From positions 310,001-374,000 of the forward strand of contig MU385732.1 in the NCBI GenBank assembly GCA_022497155.1: a stretch of DNA of 64,000 bases, given 5' to 3'. This stretch comes from Whalleya microplaca (Eukaryota > Ascomycota > Sordariomycetes > Xylariales > Xylariaceae). This document shows, in pieces, positions 47,721 through 59,717 of the stretch. The notes beneath the pieces are model-generated. The model searched no databases, was not told where the DNA came from, and saw nothing but the letters and a program-made list of their open reading frames with translations. The position numbers and the translations under genes are program-made. The first letter of the stretch is position 1, and each line of letters opens with the position of its first letter.

Positions 47721-48165
47721 ATTCCTGGCCAGAAATACTGATAGCGACCGACGCCAGATCACTACACTATTACCGGCAAACCAGAACCCCAGAAATCTCA
47801 AATCCTAAACTATATCTAATTCTATACAGATCCTCCTACTATTTGATGTCTTATTAGATATCCTAAAGAAATTTCTGGGTGGAGTTTAGAATTCCTAGTT
47901 AGATGTCGTTTACTTAAAGTTCGGTGCGATTACGAATAAGTGTAATCGGAACACCTGGTTTTTATATAGGCAGGTGCGGTTGTAGTATAGAGTCTGGCCG
48001 TTTACCTGGGTCTCATCTTGTCTCCTTTTTTATACAAATCAGCCGGAATGTCAGAATCTTACGATAGAATCACTCAGAATTACGATAGAATACTTAAAAG
48101 TCATAAGGAAAGTGCGGGATTGTATTAAAGTTTGGTTATAAGTTTTATGAGGTTAATGTCTGTGG

Positions 48166-48190
48166 CAGGCGCTCCTGGTGGAGCTGCCTG
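48166..48190. repeat. Short strong hairpin
   Basis: CAGGC-GCTCC, loop TGGT, GGAGC-TGCCTG: a 10-bp GC-rich stem with one bulged base, standing out in AT-rich DNA just before repeat copy B. Confidence 0.7.
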
Positions 48191-48208
48191 GGGAGGTTTG
48201 GCCGTGTG

Positions 48209-48288
48209 TGGTGGTGGTCTGTGCCCTCCACCTTAAAGTCAGGAATCTGTTACCTAGTCATATTCACTTCCCCATCATTAATACAACA
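48209..48288. repeat. Imperfect direct repeat, copy B
   Basis: Second copy of the 47512-47593 repeat about 0.7 kb downstream. It shares the two exact end blocks plus internal AGGAATC and ACCTAGT. It translates to WWWSV at the position equivalent to the end of the kinase-ankyrin protein, so it may be a fragment of a second gene tail. Confidence 0.75.
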
Positions 48289-48706
48289 CCCACCCCTAAT
48301 ACTACAGCCCTGATACAGGAGATGCTTAATAAACTGTTTATGAATTGAGCTGAGCCGTCGTTGCAGTTTCTTTGCCCCGCAGACGACCATGTGTGGCACA
48401 TATAAGGAGCAGCCAGCATTTGTCAACCTGCCGGTGTATACACCTAAATACAATGATGCGCGGTGCGATGGCGCATGGGATGACTGCCTCACAGGAAAGA
48501 CAGGGCCAGTATTTTGCGTGACATTTGAGCCTATGGACTTAGAAGCGATATATCTCTTCTCATTATTATACTAAGTCTATCTACTGATTTTTATATATAC
48601 GGGGTTCCTAATATCTACACGTAAGAATTTCCTCCTATGTACGAAGGCTGATTTACAGTGCCCACCTCTCCGGGCCGACAACGAGACCGGTCTTCTTCGG
48701 ACTCTA

Positions 48707-51220
48707 TTACGACGTCTCCGTAGCCGGGCTTGGCGGCGCCGCACCCGTGGCCCACTTCTGGGGCTCAGCACCGAGCACGAAGTCCAACGTGCCGCCGTTC
48801 GCGAAGATGTCGTCCCAGGTGACCCACGACTTGTCCCAGCTCTTGCCGTTGACCTTGAGCGACTGCACGTAGTAATTGTCGGCGGTGCCGCCCGTTGAGG
48901 TGATCTTCAGGGCCTTGCCGCTGCCGAGATCGATGGATAGGTCGCTGAACCAGGGGGATCCGATAAGGAAGGTCGTCTGGCCCGTCATGGGGTACAAGCC
49001 GATCATGGACCACAGGAGCCAGGACTCCATGGCGCCGGCGTCCGAGTTGCCCGGCAGGCCGGCCGGCGTCGGGCTGTAGTAGCTGTTGGCGACGAAGCGG
49101 CTGTACTTGACGCTGAGGTCCTGGCGCCCGACGAAGTTGAAGAGGTAGGGCGACGTGAAGCTCGGCTCGTTGCCTGGGTTGAAGAGCGTGTGGTTGAACT
49201 GCGAGTTGCTGTCGCTTACCCCACCCTCGAAGAGCTTCTCGAGCCGCGCAGTGAAGGTGTCTGTGCCGCCGCTGAGCTCGATCAGCTTGCCCATGTCGTG
49301 GTGTGCGTTGAACGAGTACTCCATCGGCAGGCCCTGGTAATAGTCGTCGCCCCAGTAGCAACCACCACAGCTGAGCGGGTCCTGGTCCTTGAACTTGCCG
49401 TCTTCGCCAATGGGGCCTAGGAAGCCTGTGAAGTTCAGTGCCTTGAGGTCCTTGTTCCATTGATTGCGCCAGTTGCGGGATCGGTTAAGATACTTTGTCG
49501 CGTCCTCGTTCTTGCCCAAACCTTTGGCGACCTGGTAAAGCGCGAAGTCGTTGCCGGCGCTGTGTGTGGTCAGCAGGTCGCTCTTGTTCAAATGGGTTCT
49601 GATGGCTGTGCTTACTATTCGACAGCTCGGCTCACCGAGCGACCATACTTGGTAGTGATATAGCCGCGATCAATCCAGTCCGGCAAAGCACCTCTTCCCT
49701 CCTTCGTCGATGAAGAGTTATCTCTTGAGTCGTTGTTGTTATCAGGAACCTTCTCTGCATCCGTGACCATGGCGGAATACGCATCATCCCAGTTGATAGC
49801 ACCTCGAAGACCCTTCACGTACGCATCAGCGAGGACGTTATCCGCGTTCGAGCCACCCTGTGTCGCGCCGTTGAAAAAGGAAGAGCGTCCGTCGGGCAAG
49901 AATCCGTCGTTTCTCCAGATGTCGATGAGGGAGCGCAAGAAGTCTTCCCATGCACTGGGCTGTAAGATATGGAAAAGAGGAGTCGTGCACCGAAACTATA
50001 TCCAATGAGAATCGCGCATTATTAAATTGAGGACAGACAACTTACCAGGTCCCAGAACGTGAAAATGTCGTCGTAGTAGGGCTCGTTCGACTTCCATAAG
50101 GGGTTCTCTCCCGTCTTGTTTGTGGGGATAAGGTGCATGTGATACAACGAGGAATAGAGAAGCTTGAGCTTGGTAGAGTTGGAGTTGTCTTTCGTAGTGA
50201 TCTTGGACAAAACTTGGCTATTCCACGCCGCCTTGACATCGTCTTCCAATTTTTGGAGGGTCGTTCCCGCCGGGATCTCCTCGTCGACATTTGCGCAGGC
50301 CTGCTTAGACGAGACGAAAGATACTCCCACTCTCGATGTGACCTCCTGAGCGTCGAACGAGAAAACGGCACCTAGTCGGGATTCGGATGCTTGAGTGGCT
50401 GTGTCGCTGTAATCCTGTGTATCGTTGCCCTTTGAATCTTTTCCAAGGAATGTTTTGAATGTTGTCGCCTGATCGAAATAGCCACAGAAATAGACTGTCC
50501 ATTTAGGGGAGCGGTTCCAACCCTGACTTAAAGTTAGCGATTTTACCTCCTTTACTATTATATGTGTTTCATACGTTGTCATAAGACCCAGATCCTTCAT
50601 AGCGGAGGCCACTGTCCGTTTTCGCCACGGATATATTACCTCCTAGATAGCTCTGACCTAAACCTTGACCTCTGAAAGACGGAAGAACGTGGGAGACGTC
50701 GACGATGACATTCGAAGCACCTTTATTTTCGGGGAAGCTGTACTTGTATAGACCCGCCTTATTAGTCGCTCCCATCTCCACGGTAATACCATTGAATAGG
50801 CTCGACTTGTAGTGGCCGAGCTTAATCTCATCGGCACTGCTTCGATTGACACTTTGATCTTCCAGTGGATTTTCGACCTCGCCGAGAACTGGCATTTGTG
50901 CAACGACGCCATACTTGGGGGCACCGCCAGTCCCGCTCTCATGTAGCAGACTGAATCCGATGAAATCGCCTTTTGACTGATATCCTGAATAACTGTCGGA
51001 TCCGGTATATAAGTCAGGACCCAACTTCACCATACCAAACGGCACGGAGACTCCTGGGAAAGTGTTGCCTCCATTGGTCGCGCCAGTCTGCGGAAGTTAA
51101 CTTGAGAACCAATAGGCTCATCACAACAGGCTAACTTACATCGGGTAGCACATACTGGCTGAGGTCAAGTTGAGCGAGCACCGTGGACAACGATATGCCT
51201 AGTAGACCGGAAGGACGCAT
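48707..51220 (-). CDS. Secreted glycoside hydrolase family 92 alpha-mannosidase
   Basis: Five exons on the minus strand, 51220..51140, 51087..50575, 50522..50046, 49995..49616 and 49559..48707, encode 767 residues, the usual GH92 size. Exon 1 (MRPSGLLGISLSTVLAQLDL) is a signal peptide. The mature start SQYVLPDTGATNGGNTFPGV and PFGMVKLGPDLYTGSDSYSG is typical of the family, as are GFSLLHESGTGG, FRCTTPLFHI, YAGNDFALYQVAKGLG (formed across intron 4), GNEPSFTSPYLFNF and GLPGNSDAGAMESWLLW. GH92 enzymes are calcium-dependent exo-alpha-mannosidases, mostly alpha-1,2, acting on N- or O-linked mannans. Fungi use them to trim their own or host/plant-litter glycoproteins outside the cell. The linkage is inferred from the family. 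Confidence 0.95.
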
Positions 51221-53121
51221 CGTGACAGGGTTCGAAGGTGAACTCTGGTTGACAGTTGTCTCGACTAATTGACTAACATTGGACTATTGAAGGCGGCTCA
51301 AGTTGTTATATAACGAACGACTAAAAAAACTCACGGAAATCACCACAGAAAATCGATAAAATGTATGAATAATGAACGACTACGCTGAATAGCGTAATAT
51401 TACCTTAAGGCATGTGACGCTATATTATATATTGCTCCCTAATTTTGGCACACAACTGTAAAAAGCCACAGCGCTCGAATCCTGGTGGACCGCCTATTAT
51501 TGCGAGCGCAGACCTTTTCAGTGCTGCGGTGTTTAAACAGTAGCCTCGCGGTCCGATCTGCAACGTTGAGCAACCTGCGGGACCCCTAGCGATGTGGAGA
51601 GTGTTCGTTGAGCTGTCATTCGTGAACACCGCGCGATAGGGTGGGACTGCTGAGACGCAGTGACGATCACAACCTTGGAAATTCGGAACGCGATTGATGA
51701 TGTTTACAGGGCACCCCATGGCGTACATAGCGATTACACTGCTCATCAAAAGATTTATAGAGTTGAATACTTAGTAAGGAAACAACTAAGAATGATGACT
51801 TAATGCCTCTGTAGCGAATATATATTCAAGTTGTAAGTAATAACATATGTACCGTATAATCATACCGGTATAATCCTCTCGACTTGATCAATTCATGTAC
51901 ACAGTACAATTGCATCACCAATCGGCTAGAGATGGGTCGGTCCATGCTTTCGGTTTCTCTCCATCGGGTTTTGCATTGACCTTGTATTTTGGTGCCTAGT
52001 CAAACGCGAAGGATTCTATTGAATTGACCAGAATAGGCAGGTCTCCTAGTCGCTATTCTAGAGCTTCATAGCCCAATATACCCCTTATCGGCTGGTTATC
52101 GAATACTCTTTATGAGTGAAGCTGCCTTCCAATCAAGACCACAAACGCCTTCAGGTGGGCGAACCGTACACAAGCCGAGTGTCCGAGCTTCAACTCGGTG
52201 CCGACGCAGTTGCATTATGAGGAAAATGACATGAGGGAGAGGTGCAGCGATGCATTCATGATATCGAATACATAGTTGCCTGTGTTAATGCTGGCTTGTT
52301 GGGATGGTAGCATCCCGAAACTGCGATTGAGGTGAGTGAGCGCCCCTTAATCATTTCCTTTGGTTCCCTGCCGCCCTGCCGGCTTTCCACGCTTTCTTCC
52401 GAAATGCTGGAAGACCACATGATAATCATAATCGAAATGCAGAAAGATGATGGGCAAAGGACCCAGAGGTCTCCCAAGCCCGGCTTGCGCCTTATCCTCT
52501 TAGATTGGCCACGAAGCATGAGGATGAAAAACTCCCTCCTTTAAAGCCAGCTGAGCCACGTCATCTATTCCGTTGATGATCTTTTTCAAGAATAGCCACA
52601 ACTTCAACTTTGAAGTCGATACATAGTATAAACTATTACACATTGATTCAGGTTGATTTGAGCTATATTTATTTCGTTTGTTTGGTGTTATTGAAAGGGG
52701 TCCATCGACTTGAGAACCTGATCGCCACATAGAGGCGGCTGATAAGCTACTGTGTCGGTAATATTCCGTACCATGAAGTTCAATTAGGTTTGTGGATTGT
52801 TACATTTTAAGATTCAGTTGTTAAATATAGTATCAACTAGTGTGTCTTAGTACAATACTTATGTAAGCATCTCTATAGATATGCCTCGATACGTACCTAC
52901 AAAAAGTGAATACTGCAAGTACCTAGCGGGAATAGCGGGGTAATGGCAGCTGACAGGGTAGATCCACCGCCTGCCATCTACTGCTTAGCGCGGGGTCCAT
53001 TCTCTAACGGACCGAACTGTTCTTCCATGTGGTCAAAAGTTTTATCTCACCGCATTCATAATTCTGCCAGTTTTATCATCCGCCATCTCGCTCTGGTGAC
53101 GACATCGTGAGTTGCGACAAC
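51221..53121. other. Intergenic spacer, mostly featureless
   Basis: Between the start codons of the GH92 and BED/Zn2Cys6 genes. Apart from one doubtful small frame at 51420-51749 there is no coding signal. Confidence 0.55.
51420..51749 (-). CDS. Doubtful small cysteine-containing ORF
   Basis: A 109-codon open frame on the minus strand with seven cysteines (MGCPV, GCDRHC, AGCSTL, GYCLN, ERCGF, LQLCAK) and many glycines and prolines. There is no clear signal peptide, and I recognise no family. A preceding TTTTGATGAGCAG could be an acceptor from an upstream exon. It may be a small secreted or orphan protein, or chance. Confidence 0.25.
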   Translation of the reverse strand: MMSSVIAMYAMGCPVNIINRVPNFQGCDRHCVSAVPPYRAVFTNDSSTNTLHIARGPAGCSTLQIGPRGYCLNTAALKRSALAIIGGPPGFERCGFLQLCAKIREQYII

Positions 53122-55403
53122 ATGGGTCGACGACCTAATCCCTTGATCCTCGAGTTCTTCGAGCGAGGTGCCAAATTGAACGACAACAGCAATAGATATC
53201 ACCACCGTTGCAAGGCCTGCGGCGAGGACTTCCCCAAGGGTCGCATCGATAGCCTTACTACCCATCTGACCAAGAAGTGTCCTGCTATCTCCGAGGCTGA
53301 GAGGATCAATGCTTGTCTCGCCCTCCATGGCATTCACAATGGGTCCAATCGCACCAGGTTTGACGGGCTGCTGCACTCTGGCCCTAATACTGGTCCCAAC
53401 CAAGGTCCTGCTCTCACCCAAACCCAGGATCAGATCTGGACTCCTCTAGAGACATTGGCCGAGGTATCCCGTCAGATCGAAGCCAACGAGAAACACGATG
53501 ATCACCTCTCAACGAAACAAGACCAGACGACCGAGGCTATCCAGTCCACATTGGCTGCTGCTACTGCACCAATTGCTGCGGGTTCGAATCCCTTCGAACT
53601 TCACGAGCAGTTCACCTTGGATAACCCGCCTATGAGTTTTGACAATCGCCCACAGCGAGAAAAGAAAGGTATTTCCTCAGTGAAGCGCCTGAAACTGCTC
53701 TAGCTCTGTGCTAACCCGAAATTTGCTCCAGATTCACCCCATAAGTCTTCCACTATCTCGCAAAATGAGCTCACCGCCGAGGAAAGACTCCGCCAGCTGC
53801 TGCAGTCTACCGGATCCCCTTCTCAGACTACGCTGTCTGTAGCTGCTGCCGCAGCTGCTCGTCTGAATCCATCCTTACTTGATCCGCAGCTTCTGACCGA
53901 GGATGCTATGATTGAGCCAATGGCTCACGCAGGGTCATCCACTGATGAGATGATGATCGACTATCATGAGCCTGACAGACCATCAGCCTCTGCGGGTACA
54001 CATGAGCCTGCTACGCCTTGGGGTGGCATGACATATATGGCAGATGATATTCACGCCCCGGCAACTGTCAGTGATCACGGCCAACAGCTAACACCTATGT
54101 CGAGAGGGGGCTTTCGCATGGACACGAGTAGCAGTCCCACAGGTCCGCGCCACCGCCACAGTAGGGCCAGATTTGATTCTAGTCGCCGAAGAGAAGTCCA
54201 AGAAGTGCGTCGTATTGGTGCATGTATTCGATGTCGCATTCTGAGGAAGACATGCTCTAAGGGTACGCCCTGTGACACCTGCAAGAAGGTGCTTTCTCCC
54301 CGGGTTTGGCGAACGGGATGTGTCCGCACAAAGCTTTCTGAATACATTGACCTGTATTCAGCTGCAGTTCAGGTCGTCATGACTCAGAAACGGATTAATG
54401 GCTATAAAAGCTCTCATAATCTCGAGAATACCGGTGTGGTGGTGGAGGCATCCCATTTTCCCGAGACCGGGAACAAGGTTGTCTTCCAGGTCTTGCAGGG
54501 CTACCCCAAGGAAATAGATCACAGCAGTGCCAGCAACAGCGGTCCCGGCCCGGTCGTCCTGCTTGATAACAATAAGGAGGACGTCCCAGGGAAGGTAGAA
54601 AATTACATGCGCCAATCTCTTCCTGAATTTATTGGTCGAGAGCCGTCTCATTACGTTCGAGTCACCTTGGAGGTTGCTGTCAGAGTCGCAAATGATACTA
54701 ACGATGAACTCCTCAAGAGATCTCTGGAACTTTGGGGGATTGTCGAAATGATGGACCGAGAACGCCAATGGACGATGCTAGTGAAGTCACCTCAAGATGA
54801 CATCGAGGATTACTGGATCAAGGACGAAACCGATAGTGAAGCATACACGAACATCTGCATGCAGCTCACTGCAGCTGCTGAGCGCAAAGCATCTGCTGCC
54901 AGTAAGAATTTGCTGAACGGTATTCAGCGGAACCTGCAAGACGGGAAGACAAAACTTGGCTTTCCTATGTTTCTTACGGTCATGCTCTTCCTCAACTGCA
55001 TGGAAAAAACTACTTGGGCGTTTAAGGCATGGGACGAAGAGAACCTGCGGCCAAAGTGGCCGTTAGAGAAGCCACCCAGTAGCTTCACAAATCAGGGACA
55101 TGGGCTCACTGAGCTCCTGAAGATGCTACTCATCATCCGGCATATACTTCCCAAGACCACAACTCCGGGTCCTGATGTGCCCATTGCTACTGAGGAGGAA
55201 GATGTTGTGATTCAGCAGTATTTCCAGGATTTGAACATTACTCGTGAGTACTTTTTGCCCTTACGATGTGTCATTTTGAATTAAATTGTTAATACTTGTG
55301 TCTAGCTGCCTATTTGCATATGCGTTTTGAGCAGAACAACTTTCAACCGACGGATTCAAGATCCCTTGAGTTCCTCTTCTGCGGGCCCCTTCTGCTTAAC
55401 TAA
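53122..55403 (+). CDS. Putative transcription regulator with BED-like and Zn2Cys6-like zinc motifs
   Basis: Three exons, 53122..53668, 53732..55243 and 55306..55403, give 718 residues. The N-terminus (GRRPNPLILEFFERGAKL, then YHHRCKACGEDFPKGRIDSL and TTHLTKKC) has the C-x2-C...H-x5-C spacing of a BED-type finger. A central basic region has the six-cysteine pattern CIRCRILRKTCSKGTPCDTC plus a further Cys in RTGCVR (around residues 345-375). Its last gap, between C5 and C6, is longer than in Gal4-type fingers. The C-terminal half is helical (YWIKDETDSEAYTNICMQLT...) and resembles the fungal regulator family in which this arrangement is common. It probably binds DNA and controls transcription; targets unknown. 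An alternative reading is a domesticated BED transposase relative, but no catalytic domain is visible. Confidence 0.75.
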
Positions 55404-56464
55404 GCACTTTCAGTTGTTTTTCAGTATATACGATCTCGGTCACATGATATGCATGTGGTTTGCCCGCCTCCGCGTTCATTCCCTTCCAGTTTTATAGACT
55501 TTCAGATCTCCATGGACATTTTCTCGGACCTTCATTCAGGTTAGGCACCGGGCTCGGATGCGATGCGAAATCGATGGTAGCCGTGACTACGGGCCTATAT
55601 ATATGAACAAAAGTATACTTTCACGCGATGCGTACTTTGAGGGGAGACAAACCTCCCTTCCCCCCCTTTCACCCCAATCCCCGGAAAATACAACCAACAA
55701 ATCGGATAGACAAAAAACAAAAATTTACGGAAATGAACGTCTCACGACATATAACGGATGGATGGCAGGCAGGGGCGCCATTTTTCGCCTCTCTGGAAAA
55801 CCGGCGTTTTTTCACACATCAGCACGGATGTTCAGGATGGAAAGGGACTTCTTTTTCTAGACGAGAAAAAAATACCCAGTGATGTTGCAATCACAGACTG
55901 GCGTTGGCGTTGATCATGTTGCTTTCGTCTGGCAGTATTGCCGTTCAGTCGCCTTTAGATAGAGGCACCAATCAATGAGACACAATCAATGAGACACGCA
56001 TTGTGTTACTATGAATAATTCTATATGACTTGATATGCAATCGTGACTGTCGAGAACTCAGCTACAGAAGATCCTGCTCTGCAAGATACATAGGCCAGGG
56101 GAGCTACGGAAGGTGAAAAAATCCTTAGGAATAATGTAAGGTGAAGGTATTTACAAGTTACGAAATCGTATCACTAGCAGCAAACACTGTATATATATAT
56201 AACCTCTGCGTAATCGTATCTCATTATAGCTACAATGCTCAACTAGGGCGCTCCCTCCTTACACTCTTCGTATTCGTACAACTAACCCCCCCTACACTCC
56301 CTCTTCTGCTCGAGGGCTCAAATCCTATTCCATCACAACAGCCGGCCGGAAGCACCACCATCGTACTGCACGGCCCCAACAGGCAGGACCGGGACCGAGA
56401 TCTGAGTCTTAGAAAAATGGCAAATGACAGTCTGGCCACCCATCAGCAGGGGGCGAACGACCGC
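55404..56464. other. Intergenic, no gene seen
   Basis: Between convergent genes. The open frames at 55558-55882 are low-complexity (Pro, Lys and Asn runs) and overlap each other in two frames, so they are not supported as coding. Confidence 0.6.
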
Positions 56465-59400
56465 CTAGCCCGTCGCGGTGCGCTCGAGCGCAGCGGGATT
56501 GTGGTTGTTCGAGTTGTTGGAGGCGGTCTGTCCGCGGCGGGGCCGCTTGAAGCAGGCGAACTCGGTGCGCGAGCGCTCGCGGAGCTTCTTGAGGACCTCG
56601 CGCATGCCGGGCAGCTCGTCCTGCAGGCGCGCGCGCGCCGCGTTGTCCGTCTTGGCGTCCAGCATGCTGTACACCTCGCCCTGCAGCGTCGACGCCTTCT
56701 CCGTCGTGTACTGGCTCAGCGTCTGCGCCACGAACTCCACGTCCAGCGTCGCCTGCATCAGCGCGCCCAGGTCGAAGCGCGCGCGCGAGCGCAGCGTCTC
56801 GAGGAGCTCCTTAGACGTCTGCTCGAGGAGGTACGAGAGCACCTGGCTGGTGAGCGACGGCGCCGTTGTGGACACCTGCGTGTGCACGAGCACGAGGCTG
56901 AGTAGCGCTTCGTAGACGTACGGCTTCACCTCGGTCGGTCGGGCTGGCGCCCAGTTGGGATCGGCGAGCCCGGCGCGGATGATCTGGCGCAGCTTCTCGA
57001 CCGCAGGCCTAGTGTAGGTCTGGAACAGCCGCGCGTCGATCTGGCCCAGGACATCTCGGATGGTCTTGGATTCATCGGTGAGCTTGACGGAGAAAGCGTT
57101 CTCAAATTGACTATTAAGACTGGGAACTACTTGAGACCGCAAAGCTTGTAGATTTCCCAGCGTCAAGAGCATACGAACGTTCTGTTTTCTGTTAGCCAAA
57201 GCTCCAAAACTAACCAAATGGAAGCACTCACTCTATCGCCAGCATCAACGGTCCCGACGCTGACACTCAGAGACGCCCGCTCGTTCCCAGCTCTGATGGG
57301 CGCATCTAGATCAGCTGTCCACTCGTCATCAGCCTTCTGGACTGCCCTCTCTGCGTTTTCAACCATGCCACTCAGCGCCTTATACAGTGTTGTGACATAT
57401 TGACTCCGCACCATTTGCAATAACTTCGTCGGCGGTGGAAGGACGATATCCCCAGCGCCCGGCTTAGTCATTGCCTCTGAGATATAGAGGATCTTTTGCA
57501 TTCCAGATAATAGCGCTCCCTCGAACGAGGCGAAAGTCGATGGCATCCGTGTGACATCTCCCATCTCCTTGGTCCGTTTCCAATCCTCAACATATTTTAT
57601 ATTCTCGGCATCTTTGTTCCAAGCAGCACATAGAGCTGTGACACACCTTTCGCGGGAAGCACCAACCAATGTCTTAAGCATCTCCAGCTGCTTCACATCG
57701 CCTTGGCTTAGGGGGGCGAGACTGGCCATCTCTGATGCGCCAGACCCAACCAGAACAAGCATCTTGGACAAATAGTGTACGCCGCTCACCGAATTTGAGG
57801 TTGGTGGCCAAAAGGCAAACTTCTCCCACGACTCGCCACGCCTCGGAGAGGGTGGAGGAAGATTATTCGCGTCGAAATTGAAGCGAGGGTCTCTGCCATT
57901 TTGAGGCGACAAGCCTGCAGATAGGGGCGTCCCAGGTGAGGGTGGCAAGGGAGAGAAGAGAAGTGAAACATCTTCTGGAGGAGCACCCGCAAAGAACTCG
58001 AAGACACTTGCACGAATCATCTCCACAAGCTCGATGGTGCCTTTTTGTAGGTCAACAGTCCCTTGCTGAGATAGTCGATGATGATCACGGGATTCACCAT
58101 TGTAACCTGTGGGTAATGACTTTTGCGCCTTTCCATCGATAAATGATTCAACGGTTTGCCAAAACTCTACAACCTCTCCCAGTATACCTTGCATCGATAA
58201 GAGACTGGACAGGAATGCTAGCATCTTCTCCCATAGCTCGATAACGTCAGGGGAATCCAGCCCGCTGGGTTTACTGGCGACTGCTTGTCGGCCTAGATTT
58301 CTGAAATGCGAAGTCACCACCTGCGGCGATGGCTTCTCTGCATTTGCTAAACGGCGTCTGAGGACCTCGATCTCGACTTTTGATCGATCACTTGCTGAAG
58401 ATATCTTAACTTTCAGATAGTCGTATCTACTCAACAGCCATACCCAGATCGGGTTATCCTCAACGCCAAGTTCCAGTAATAGGCCAATTAATTCCATATG
58501 CTGGTCTTGCGGTTGTCCAGCCATGGTTTGTGTTTTTGAGACGCCATGAAGTGATGTCAACTTCCTCCATACTTCTCGTTTGAAAAGCTGGATCTGCTCT
58601 TCAACATCATACCACATCCGAGCCGCCAACAGGATCTGGTACGTTTGCGACTCACTTGGCGGGGTCACGCCTAAATCTTTGATAAGTTTGCGTGCCTCAT
58701 CAGCGAACTTTCGGGCCCGGCCATACTCCTCCACTAGAGCCTCGTAGTCTTTCCGCTTGATGCTATCGGCTATATTGGAGCTTGCCTCGACGTACTCCTT
58801 GTACTGATCAAGTGACACTGACACGGACTTGAGATTCTCCTCTTTCTCCCGGCCACGAAGCGCAGGTCCCCAGACGTCCTCGGCCTTTGCTGAAACATCA
58901 AGTAATGGTGTCTTGATGCCCATTACTCCATAATCACTCTCTTTTACAAGCGCATTCTTCTTCCTGCTGTCGCTGCTAGGAGACACTAGCGGGTTCGGGC
59001 TCGCTCCGAGAGCCGCTCCGCCACTACTATTTCTAAAACTGCCCTTACTAGCGTGTCGCGAGTGTGCCCGAGCGCGAGCTGGAGAAGGAGGTTCAGCGCC
59101 TCGATACTTCATTTCCTTATAGACATTATCGATAGTTGCTTTAGCTCGGACAAACCTCTCGAAGTTCGATTCGACTAGGACTTTCAGGGAGGCGGATTTT
59201 TGATCAATAGACTTGGATAGGACATCGAGACCATCCAATAGGGATTGGGTATCGGCGTTCGCGTGCATCTGGGAGAGGAACAAGGCAGGCGAAAAGCTCG
59301 TTGAAGACAGTAAGAAGCGGTTCCCTATATATTTATCAATCACCCTGATCAAATAAGAGACCTAGGACTGGTAATCGTACGCAAACGGCTATCATCCATA

Positions 59401-59717
59401 ATGGGTACCCCAAGCTGCTTTAAGGTCTTCACGACGCTGTCGGATGCGCCTAATGGGTCGGGCTCATCCTTTTGAACCAAATTGCTTACTCCATTTACTG
59501 ACTTTTCGGAGCCTTGAATAACACTGGACCTGTTGCTAACAGCTCGTTCGAGGGCCTGGTATCGTGACTTTCTGCGATTCATCTTCTGTTTCTTTATTTC
59601 CAGTTCGCGCTCGCTATCGGAGTTTTCGCTCGCGGCATCCTTTTCGGCTGGCCATTCGGTAGGGAATGGATCCGACAGCTGGTAGAACTCCAGCACGTTC
59701 CGGTCGAAGTCGGCCAT
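56465..59717 (-). CDS. SEC5: Exocyst complex component Sec5
   Basis: Three exons on the minus strand, 59717..59381, 59324..57232 and 57181..56465, encode 1048 residues. The start is ATG at 59715-59717 (MADFDRNVLEFYQLSDPFPT); the frame continues upstream only with non-ATG codons. The join DDSRLR-NRFLLSSTSFSPAL leads into FLSQMHANADTQSLLDGLDV, LSKSIDQKSASLKVLVESNF and ERFVRAKATIDNVYKEMKYR, the Sec5 coiled-coil block. Basic disordered sequence (about residues 200-240) precedes a helical-bundle C-terminus. Sec5 is one of eight exocyst subunits tethering Golgi-derived vesicles to the plasma membrane before SNARE fusion, with a special role at hyphal tips. The second intron ends at CAG just before NVRMLLTLGNLQ. 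Confidence 0.93.

Larger units (their letters stand above)
47587..48706. other. AT-rich degenerate intergenic patch
   Basis: Rich in TATA, TAATT and TTAGAT words from about 47645 to 48140, with no open frame of note. Composition suggests old inserted DNA decayed by C-to-T change (as by repeat-induced point mutation), but this is inference. It contains the tRNA-like relic, the hairpin and copy B of the direct repeat, listed separately. Confidence 0.5.

Noticed and set aside
53581..53601. GGTTCGAATCCCTTCGAAC, resembling a B box
   Set aside because: Lies inside exon 1 of the BED/Zn2Cys6 gene, in frame, with no surrounding tRNA fold.
55558..55882. Two overlapping frames after the zinc-motif gene
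   Set aside because: Low-complexity, mutually overlapping, no splice signals or family match.
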